The notes under the pieces: generated by a model
Databases searched by the model: none
What the model was told of the DNA's origin: nothing
What the model saw: the letters and a program-made list of their open reading frames with translations, nothing else
Made by a program: the position numbers and the translations under genes
Assembly: GCA_903873735.1 (NCBI GenBank)
Contig: CAIQPO010000074.1
Location: forward strand, 1 to 16,467
Length of the DNA stretch: 16,467 bases
Origin: Candidatus Collierbacteria bacterium
GTDB taxonomy: Bacteria; Patescibacteriota; Microgenomatia; UBA1400; MFAQ01
Reading direction: 5' to 3'
In this document: piece by piece, positions 1 through 4,956 of the stretch
Numbering within the stretch: position 1 is the stretch's first letter
Layout of the letters: the number at the start of each line of letters is the position of its first letter

Positions 1-1
1 A

Positions 2-580
2 TTCAGAGTCGTATCTGCTATTTCTTCTCATACCCAAGAGGAAGAATCCTTGATCTCACCTGCTACCGAAAGTCCTTCTACCAACCTTGACCTATCACCA
101 AAATCTAAAGAGCCCCTTGTCTTTGCTTCACTTCCAACATTTTCTGATGATGTAAAAACCTCTGTAAAAACTGCCGATGCTAGAGCTGAAATCATCAGGC
201 AGTACTTAAAAAGCTACAACTCTCCACTAGAACCACAAGCAGAGTTAATTGTGGAACTTTCAGATACCTACAACTTTGACTATCGTTGGATGGTAGCAAT
301 TGCTCAACAGGAATCAAGTCTCTGTAAATTCATACCTGAAAATTCATACAACTGCTGGGGGTGGGGGATTTACCCAGAACCATCTGATCCCACCAAGATG
401 AAAATTACCAGATTTGATAGTTTTGAAGATGCCCTAAGAAGAATCGCACCTCAATTTACTAGGATTTTTCTTCAAGGTAGTCACATGAAGGATCCAATGG
501 AAGTTATGCGTACATATACTCCACCATCAGATGGATCATGGGCAAACGGAGTAAATCATTTCTTCGGTAAACTAGAATAG
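2..580 (+). CDS. Exported lysozyme/transglycosylase-like protein, 5' end outside the window
   Basis: The reading frame is open from base 2, so the true start lies upstream; the first internal candidate is TTG at 50. The visible part begins with a low-complexity Ser/Pro/Glu/Thr stretch, typical of a linker after a signal peptide or membrane anchor. From about base 230 a compact domain follows, containing AIAQQESSLCKF (bases 296-331) and an NCWGWGI stretch. A helix with a Glu-Ser after 'AQQ', followed by an Asn/Trp/Gly segment, recalls the glucosaminidase and lytic transglycosylase (lysozyme-like) superfamily, where that Glu is the acid catalyst. The role would be cutting peptidoglycan glycan strands outside the membrane. 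The fold assignment is inference from short motifs. The gene ends 27 bp before tRNA-Leu. Confidence 0.6.
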   Translation, partial: FRVVSAISSHTQEEESLISPATESPSTNLDLSPKSKEPLVFASLPTFSDDVKTSVKTADARAEIIRQYLKSYNSPLEPQAELIVELSDTYNFDYRWMVAIAQQESSLCKFIPENSYNCWGWGIYPEPSDPTKMKITRFDSFEDALRRIAPQFTRIFLQGSHMKDPMEVMRTYTPPSDGSWANGVNHFFGKLE

Positions 581-607
581 CTTTGGTGATAAAATACATA
601 CACCTTT

Positions 608-688
608 GTCAAGGTGGCGAAATGGTAGACGCGCTAGCCTTAGGAGCTAGTGGAGCAATCCATGCGGGTTCGATTCCCGCCCTTGACA
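608..688 (+). tRNA. tRNA-Leu (anticodon UAG)
   Basis: The acceptor stem GTCAAGG (608-614) pairs fully with CCTTGAC (681-687), with discriminator A at 688. The anticodon stem is CTAGC (634-638) with GCTAG (646-650), and the 7-nt loop holds TAG at 641-643. A long variable arm (TGGA/TCCA, 651-662) marks a class II tRNA. The T-arm is GCGGG-TTCGATT-CCCGC (664-680). The 3' CCA is not encoded, so it must be added by a nucleotidyltransferase. Confidence 0.97.
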
Positions 689-742
689 CAAATATCAGTT
701 TCTCCCTTGTGGGGAAGGTGATAGTCGTCAATAAAAATATTT

Positions 743-1561
743 ATGAACATATCAGAACTAAAAACCGAAAACAGTACCGCCACAGTAAAGGTATTGATTA
801 CCAGCGATGAAGTAGAGGCAGAAAAAACACATGCCATTGCTGAATTAGCCACTCAAGTAACCGTTAAGGGTTTCCGCCAAGGGAAAGCTCCTCTTTCTAT
901 TGCAGAGCAACATCTCAATCCAGAAAGAGTTACAGATCACGTCCTCCAACACCTTCTATCAAATGCCGTTTCTCAAGCTTTATCAGAATATAAATACAAA
1001 CTTCTAGGTAGACCAGTTTTAAACAAAATTGAAAAGAGTAAAGATGGTGGATGGGAACTTGATCTTTCCTTTCCTCTTTTCCCAAAAGTTGAGCTAGGAA
1101 GCTACAAGAAATATGCAAAGGTGGCCAAGCCCAAAACCAAGAAAACTGAAAAACCAGAGGACAAAAACTCACCTACAGAAAACCCACTTGACGCAATTTA
1201 TGACTCACTACTAAAAAACGCCAAGGTTACCATCCCACAATCGGTAATCGACGAGGAAGTAAACTATAGTTTAGACAGGCTGGCATCTCAAGCCAAAGCT
1301 CTAAATCTCACCCTAGAAGCTTATTTGAAAGCTGTAAATCGCAGCCTGGATCAAATTAAATCTGAATATTCAAAATCAGCAGAAGAAAGTCTCAGGCTTG
1401 ATTTAATCCTCCTGGAGATAGCCAAAGAAGAAAATATCACTGCTACTGACAAGGAAGTTGAAGAATTTGCCACTCAAGCAGGTGCAAACCAAAATCAGTA
1501 TGCTAGGATAAAATCAATCATAGAGAGACGAAAGACTCTTGAATTATTACAAACTCTCTGA
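743..1561 (+). CDS. tig: Trigger factor-like chaperone lacking the PPIase domain
   Basis: 272 residues, against roughly 430 for typical trigger factors. The N-terminal ribosome-binding domain is present (about 1-120) and carries the ribosome-docking signature GFRQGKAP at residues 43-50; the domain ends at FPKVELGSYK. Where a FKBP-type peptidyl-prolyl isomerase domain should follow there is only a short Lys/Pro/Glu linker (about 125-148). Then comes the C-terminal helical chaperone domain (about 150-272), recognisable from VTIPQSVIDEEV and the amphipathic helices after it. The expected role is holding nascent chains at the ribosome exit tunnel, without proline isomerisation. ATG at 743 has no clear Shine-Dalgarno site; an AT-rich stretch lies directly upstream. 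The domain loss is seen in the sequence; retained chaperone function is inferred. Confidence 0.85.
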   Translation: MNISELKTENSTATVKVLITSDEVEAEKTHAIAELATQVTVKGFRQGKAPLSIAEQHLNPERVTDHVLQHLLSNAVSQALSEYKYKLLGRPVLNKIEKSKDGGWELDLSFPLFPKVELGSYKKYAKVAKPKTKKTEKPEDKNSPTENPLDAIYDSLLKNAKVTIPQSVIDEEVNYSLDRLASQAKALNLTLEAYLKAVNRSLDQIKSEYSKSAEESLRLDLILLEIAKEENITATDKEVEEFATQAGANQNQYARIKSIIERRKTLELLQTL

Positions 1562-1567
1562 TATTAT
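1539..1567 (+). promoter_or_regulatory. Sigma-70-type promoter for the gene at 1576
   Basis: TTGAAT (1539-1544), a 17-bp spacer and TATTAT (1562-1567), embedded in the last codons of tig. The ATG lies 8 nt after the -10 element, so the transcript would start at or next to the start codon (leaderless). Confidence 0.5.
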
Positions 1568-1575
1568 AGGGCAGA

Positions 1576-2127
1576 ATGAATCAAAGCTGGGGAGGCCAAT
1601 CAGCATCAAAAACACCAAACCCAAAAATCCAGAGTTTTCTGGAAGCTCTAAGAAGTTCACAGGGTAAATCAAGCCCCCAAGGAGGGGAGGCTTTTGGCCA
1701 GAATCCATTCGCTGAATTCCAGCAGAAAAAAGAGATAGAAAAGAAGCGTATTGAATCATTCCATAAAGCCAGAACTGAAGAGTGGAACAGAGTTTTTTCA
1801 GCCAAACAAAAAGAGACCGAGAAGAAAATTGAACAAGTAAGAGAAGAGCTAAAAAGACTCGCTGTCCAGCTAAAAAATCTTGACGCCAACATCACCAAAG
1901 CGGTTCAATCACCTGTAGTGGAAGTAGGGGAGTATCATCTTTCATTTTTAGATCATCTAAGAGAAACCCTCCATTTTTATAGCCTCAAAGCTTCAAGTGC
2001 CAATAGCTGGCTTGAAACATACAACAAAAGATCTAAAAAACAAGGATTCTATTGGGCTCAGGCATCCAAAAAGGGCAGTTCATTCACGCTCAACAACGAA
2101 AGAGCCGTGGCTACTTCTGTTGGCTAA
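1576..2127 (+). CDS. Coiled-coil protein of unknown function
   Basis: 183 residues. The first 45 residues are Gly/Ser/Gln/Pro-rich and probably disordered. Residues about 48-105 are a strongly charged heptad-like helix (many Lys/Glu, KKEIEKKRIESF onward), predicted as coiled coil. The last 70 residues (from about VGEYHLSFLDHLRETL) look like a compact helical domain with a Trp/Tyr-rich end. No signal peptide or membrane segment is seen, so it is probably cytoplasmic. It resembles the small Microgenomates-restricted families of unknown function (possibly DUF5660); I recall that family only weakly and do not rely on it. It follows tig by 14 bp and has its own promoter-like sequence, so it may be transcribed with or without tig. 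Confidence 0.75.
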   Translation: MNQSWGGQSASKTPNPKIQSFLEALRSSQGKSSPQGGEAFGQNPFAEFQQKKEIEKKRIESFHKARTEEWNRVFSAKQKETEKKIEQVREELKRLAVQLKNLDANITKAVQSPVVEVGEYHLSFLDHLRETLHFYSLKASSANSWLETYNKRSKKQGFYWAQASKKGSSFTLNNERAVATSVG

Positions 2128-2194
2128 CCCCTATACAACATTTATTTGATAGATTAAAATACACCTTATCAAACTTGGTTACAGGTTTGACTGT

Positions 2195-2268
2195 GGGCCC
2201 GTGGCGCAGCTGGCTAGCGCGTTGCATTGACATTGCAAAGGCCATTGGTTCGAGTCCAATCGGGCCCA
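2195..2268 (+). tRNA. tRNA-Val (anticodon GAC)
   Basis: The acceptor stem GGGCCCG (2195-2201) pairs with CGGGCCC (2261-2267), discriminator A at 2268. The D-stem is GCGC/GCGC (2204-2207 and 2217-2220). The anticodon stem is TTGCA/TGCAA (2222-2226 and 2234-2238) with a TTGACAT loop, giving anticodon GAC at 2229-2231. The T-arm is ATTGG-TTCGAGT-CCAAT (2244-2260). No CCA is encoded. I see no convincing -35/-10 pair upstream. Confidence 0.97.
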
Positions 2269-2311
2269 CAATACAAAAAAATTCACCCTCGTGGTGAATT
2301 TTTTTGTATTG
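2269..2311. terminator. Bidirectional intrinsic terminator after tRNA-Val
   Basis: A perfect 19-bp stem (2269-2287 with 2293-2311) and a 5-nt loop. The stem core is ATTCACC/GGTGAAT flanked by A7 and T7 runs, so it can stop transcription on either strand. It begins at the base right after the tRNA discriminator position. Confidence 0.9.
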
Positions 2312-2320
2312 AGACTAGTA

Positions 2321-2408
2321 ATTGGACTCGAAAGGCGGAGGTGCGACCGGCACCGAGCCAGGCCTGAAAGCAATTTCAGCAGAAATTGACTTGAAGGCGA
2401 TGTCCAAT
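2321..2408. ncRNA. Unassigned three-way-junction structured RNA element
   Basis: P1: ATTGGAC (2321-2327) pairs with GTCCAAT (2402-2408); TCG/CGA (2328-2330 with 2398-2400) is an alternative extension. P2 (2334-2359): GGC/GCC outer pairs, a GGA/GA internal loop, then GGTGC-gaccg-GCACC. P3 (2362-2398): GCCT/AGGC, a tandem GA/GA internal loop, AAG/CTT, then CAATTTC-agca-GAAATTG. The paired segments are Watson-Crick, and the region has no plausible gene. The GA/GA loops, which can form sheared pairs, suggest the plus strand is the RNA. However, on the minus strand the element would be followed directly by the terminator at 2311-2269, with an extended -10-like TGGTATATG further upstream. I do not recognise a known riboswitch or ribozyme class. 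Confidence 0.45.
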
Positions 2409-2435
2409 CACATACCCAATAAATCATATACCAGA

Positions 2436-2464
2436 TTGACATAAGACCTATAATATGATATATT
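2436..2464 (+). promoter_or_regulatory. Sigma-70-type promoter for the small membrane protein gene
   Basis: A consensus TTGACA (2436-2441), a 17-bp spacer and TATATT (2459-2464). The expected transcription start is near 2471, giving a leader of about 28 nt before ATG 2500. It lies downstream of the structured element at 2321-2408, so that element would not be in this mRNA. Confidence 0.65.
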
Positions 2465-2490
2465 ACACACATTGCGCAGCTTAACTTAAC

Positions 2491-2496
2491 GGAGGT
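2491..2496 (+). promoter_or_regulatory. Strong Shine-Dalgarno site GGAGGT
   Basis: GGAGG sits four bases before ATG 2500. It is the only near-perfect ribosome binding site I see in the window and fixes the start of the 72-residue protein. Confidence 0.75.
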
Positions 2497-2499
2497 AAT

Positions 2500-2718
2500 A
2501 TGGATCAGTTTCTTAACGACCTGCTCAACACGCTTATCCTCATTGATTTAGCTTGGGCAGCTTTGGTTTCTCTCATTTGCTATGTCAGATGGGGAACAGG
2601 CAACGCCATCGCCGGATTCATATTTGGGTTAATCCCAGTGGTAAACTTCTTCGCGTTTGGCGCAGCTATTCGCACCGAAGTTTCCCAAACAAATATCTTC
2701 GGCAAAGACGGGTCTTAG
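2500..2718 (+). CDS. Small membrane protein, two hydrophobic segments
   Basis: 72 residues. Two hydrophobic stretches (about residues 8-29, and 36-56 around AIAGFIFGLIPVVNFFAFGA) are joined by a short loop with a single Arg, predicting a two-helix inner-membrane protein with a short polar C-terminal tail. I do not recognise a family. The gene is a self-contained unit: consensus promoter, GGAGG site, and a terminator whose loop contains the stop codon TAG (2716-2718). The strong signals suggest good expression. Its neighbours (tRNA-Val and infC) give no clue to its role. Confidence 0.8.
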   Translation: MDQFLNDLLNTLILIDLAWAALVSLICYVRWGTGNAIAGFIFGLIPVVNFFAFGAAIRTEVSQTNIFGKDGS

Positions 2719-2734
2719 GACCCGTTCTTTTTTT
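2708..2734 (+). terminator. Intrinsic terminator of the small membrane protein gene
   Basis: ACGGGTC (2708-2714), loop TTAG, GACCCGT (2719-2725), then a T-rich run to 2734. The stop codon is inside the loop, so the coding sequence enters the stem. Confidence 0.85.
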
Positions 2735-2736
2735 GC

Positions 2737-2765
2737 TTCAAACTATTGTAAAATATACCTATATT
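2737..2765 (+). promoter_or_regulatory. Weak candidate promoter for infC
   Basis: TTCAAA (2737-2742), 17 bp, TATATT (2760-2765). The -10 is reasonable but the -35 is poor. It follows the previous gene's terminator directly, so a promoter is needed in this interval. The transcript would start about 7 nt before the TTG start. Confidence 0.3.
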
Positions 2766-2779
2766 AATCAACCATAAAA

Positions 2780-3286
2780 TTGAGTAAATACTACAAAATC
2801 AATCAAAACATTAGATACCCTCAAGTCAGAGTTATTGGCCCAGAGGGTAGTCAGCTTGGCATCATGAGCTCTCAAGAAGCTTTAAACAAAGCTATATCCC
2901 TCGAGCTAGATTTGGTTGAAGTTACCGATAAATCCAATCCTCCAATCGTAAAGATCATTGATTTCCAAAAGTTTAAGTATCAAGAAGATAAAAAGGACAA
3001 GGCAGGTAGCAGCAGATCTGGTCAAGAGACCAAAGAGCTAAGGTTAAAACCCTTCATGGCCGAGAACGATATTGCCGTCAAGGTTAAGCAAGCCGAAAAA
3101 TTTCTTAATGGTGGCGATAGAGTGAAATTAGTAGTAAAATACCAAGGCAGGGAAATCACCAAGAAAGAATTTGGCGAAAAAGTCATGAATCAGGCACTCT
3201 CAAGTCTGTCTGAAATCTCAACCTTGGTAGAAGCTCCGAAATATATGGGCAAGTTGCTTATTGCCCAGATCAAACCAAAAAAATAA
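2780..3286 (+). CDS. infC: Translation initiation factor IF-3
   Basis: 168 residues, close to the usual 170-180. The N-terminal domain (about 1-75) carries INQNIRYPQVRVIGPEGSQLG and the ELDLVEV strand. A Lys-rich linker follows, and the C-terminal domain (about 87-168) begins KELRLKPFMAENDIAVKVKQ. IF-3 binds the 30S subunit and checks the start codon and initiator tRNA. The start is TTG at 2780, with no Shine-Dalgarno site; an in-frame ATA lies two codons upstream (2774). A rare start codon is a known feature of infC in many bacteria and supports feedback control by IF-3 itself; here that is an inference. It is first in the infC-rpmI-rplT cluster. Confidence 0.95.
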   Translation: MSKYYKINQNIRYPQVRVIGPEGSQLGIMSSQEALNKAISLELDLVEVTDKSNPPIVKIIDFQKFKYQEDKKDKAGSSRSGQETKELRLKPFMAENDIAVKVKQAEKFLNGGDRVKLVVKYQGREITKKEFGEKVMNQALSSLSEISTLVEAPKYMGKLLIAQIKPKK

Positions 3287-3289
3287 ACT

Positions 3290-3490
3290 ATGAGAAAGCT
3301 GAAGCAAAAAACAAGAAAAATTGTCATGAAACGTTTTAAGATTACCGGCACCGGTAAGGTTTTAAGACGTAGTCCTTACATGCGCCACCTAAGACGCAAA
3401 AAGAGTAAGAAGCTCATCCGCAGATACAGACATTATGTCGAAGTAACTGGCAGATTGGCTACAAAAATTAAGTCGATGCTTCACCTATAA
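3290..3490 (+). CDS. rpmI: 50S ribosomal protein L35
   Basis: 66 residues, very basic, with the family core KRFKITGTGKVLRRSPYMRH. It is part of the large ribosomal subunit. It starts 3 nt after the infC stop with no Shine-Dalgarno site, so translation is probably coupled to infC. The order infC-rpmI-rplT is the standard bacterial arrangement. Confidence 0.96.
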   Translation: MRKLKQKTRKIVMKRFKITGTGKVLRRSPYMRHLRRKKSKKLIRRYRHYVEVTGRLATKIKSMLHL

Positions 3491-3504
3491 ACTAATTCAA
3501 ACAT

Positions 3505-3861
3505 ATGCCTAGAACTAAAACCGGTACAGTCCGCCGTGCAGGACACAAAAAAGTATTCAAGTTAGCTAAAGGTTTCCGCATGACCAGAAACCGTCTCTTT
3601 AAGACGGCAAATGAAGCTGTTGTTCATGCTGGTCAGTATGCCTATGTGGGACGCAAAGAAAGAAAGCAACAAATGCGCACCACTTGGATTAGCACCATAA
3701 ATTCAGCCCTCTCAAGCATCACCGATGCTCCCAAGTACTCCAGATTTATAAAATCACTAACTGATAAAGGCGTTAAGCTAAACAGAAAGTCACTCGCCCT
3801 CCTCTCCACCAAACTTCCTTCAGCTTTTGCTTCAGTCGTAAAATTTACCAACTCTAAATAA
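3505..3861 (+). CDS. rplT: 50S ribosomal protein L20
   Basis: 118 residues, the usual length. It has a basic N-terminal helix (RRAGHKKVFKLAKGFRMTRN), the VGRKERKQQMRTTWI block and a globular C-terminal half. It binds 23S rRNA early in 50S assembly. In other bacteria L20 or IF-3 represses this operon; I found no specific L20-binding mimic. Its stop codon (3859-3861) overlaps the 5' arm of the hairpin pair at 3860-3907. Confidence 0.97.
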   Translation: MPRTKTGTVRRAGHKKVFKLAKGFRMTRNRLFKTANEAVVHAGQYAYVGRKERKQQMRTTWISTINSALSSITDAPKYSRFIKSLTDKGVKLNRKSLALLSTKLPSAFASVVKFTNSK

Positions 3862-3907
3862 ACGGGGGTCTTTTATTATTAAAAACTCCCCGTTTGGGGA
3901 GTTTTTT
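3860..3907 (+). terminator. Terminator with competing hairpin, between rplT and pheS
   Basis: Terminator: AAAAACTCCCC (3881-3891), loop GTTT, GGGGAGTTTTT (3896-3906). Competitor: AAACGGGG (3860-3867) pairs with CCCCGTTT (3888-3895), which uses the terminator's 5' arm and loop. The two cannot form together. Terminator function is well supported; use as an attenuator is inferred. Confidence 0.85.
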
Positions 3908-3910
3908 GTA

Positions 3911-3916
3911 TACAAT
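3911..3916 (+). promoter_or_regulatory. Candidate -10 element for pheS
   Basis: TACAAT lies 8 nt before ATG 3925, the same spacing as at several other genes here. No -35 is visible because the terminator hairpin occupies that position. Confidence 0.3.
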
Positions 3917-3924
3917 AAGCTAGA

Positions 3925-4950
3925 ATGGAAACCATAGAAAATAGATTAAAAGATATCAGGCACGATCTAGACCATGATCTGTCAAACATCCACTCTCAAG
4001 AAGAGTTTGACCAACTGAAAATAAAATTTCTAGGCAGGCAAGGACTAATAAACACCCTCTTCAAAACCTTACCCATTAAAGACAATCCAGAGATCCCCAA
4101 ACTTATCAATATCCTCAAGTCAGAGATAGAAGTTAAGATAGATCAAAAATCCCTCTCCCTAAGTCAGGAACTTAGAACTACCAGTATCGATGTAACACTT
4201 CCCGGCATTAATCCTCCTCAGGGAAGTGTCCACCTCATCACCCAAGCAATTGAAGAAATTGAAAATATCTTTGCCAGACTAGGATTCATCCGCAGAAGAT
4301 ATCCAGAGGTTGACACTGACTGGTACTATGCCGAAGGACTAAACATCCCCAAAGATCATCCAGCCAGAGATGATCAAGAAACTTTCTATCTAGACAAAAA
4401 CATAGTTCTCACTGCCCACACATCAAATGGTCAGCTGCATGAAATGGAGCTAATGAAACACCCACCCATCAAAATGACCAACATTGGTAAAACCTACCGC
4501 AGACAAACAGACGCCACCCACAATCCCATGTTCCATCAATTCGAAGGATTACTTATCGACAAAGATATTAGCATTACTCACCTGATTGGAGTTACCGAAT
4601 ACTTCGTCAAATCATATTTTGGTTTAGATAGGGAAGTAAGGTTAAGACCCCATCACTTTCAATTCACCGAACCCAGCTTTGAAATAGACATTAGCTGTGA
4701 TATCTGCCAAGGTAAAGGAAAAATCAATGACAAACGCTGTAAGATTTGTAAATCAGGCTGGCTAGAGCTCGGTGGCGCAGGTATGGTCCATCCTAATGTA
4801 CTTAGAAACGGAGGCATAGATCCAGAAAAATACAGTGGATTTGCCTTCGGCTGGGGAGTAGAAAGAGTCTTAATGATGAAATCCGGATTGAAGCTTCCTG
4901 ATCTTCGACAATTATTCAGTGACGACCTTAGATTTCTAAAACAATTCTAA
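3925..4950 (+). CDS. pheS: Phenylalanyl-tRNA synthetase alpha subunit
   Basis: 341 residues, normal for bacterial PheS. It has an N-terminal coiled-coil arm (about 1-85) that binds tRNA, then the class II catalytic core. Visible signatures are DATHNPMFHQFEG (about 196-209), the GGAGMVHPNVL loop and FGWGVERVLMM (motif 3). Four cysteines, C258, C261, C272 and C275, lie just before the GGAGMVHP loop; this C-x2-C pair arrangement occurs in many PheS proteins and may bind zinc. Works with PheT as an alpha2-beta2 enzyme attaching phenylalanine to tRNA-Phe. pheT follows after 6 nt, forming an operon. Confidence 0.97.
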   Translation: METIENRLKDIRHDLDHDLSNIHSQEEFDQLKIKFLGRQGLINTLFKTLPIKDNPEIPKLINILKSEIEVKIDQKSLSLSQELRTTSIDVTLPGINPPQGSVHLITQAIEEIENIFARLGFIRRRYPEVDTDWYYAEGLNIPKDHPARDDQETFYLDKNIVLTAHTSNGQLHEMELMKHPPIKMTNIGKTYRRQTDATHNPMFHQFEGLLIDKDISITHLIGVTEYFVKSYFGLDREVRLRPHHFQFTEPSFEIDISCDICQGKGKINDKRCKICKSGWLELGGAGMVHPNVLRNGGIDPEKYSGFAFGWGVERVLMMKSGLKLPDLRQLFSDDLRFLKQF

Positions 4951-4956
4951 AAGTTT

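Noticed and set aside
583..810. Plus-strand 75-residue ORF over tRNA-Leu
   Set aside because: It runs through the tRNA and into the start of tig in another frame and has no protein-like features.
2321..2408. Minus-strand tRNA reading of the structured element
   Set aside because: A TTCGAGT T-loop-like piece exists, but no 5-bp T-stem, D-arm or anticodon loop can be drawn; the fold is a three-way junction.
2436..2454. TTGACA with the closer TATAAT at 2449-2454
   Set aside because: The spacer is only 7 bp; TATATT at 2459 gives the proper 17 bp.
2179..2472. Minus-strand 97-residue ORF containing WARLDSNQWPL
   Set aside because: This is the well-known false translation of a tRNA gene read backwards; the segment is tRNA-Val plus the terminator and structured element.
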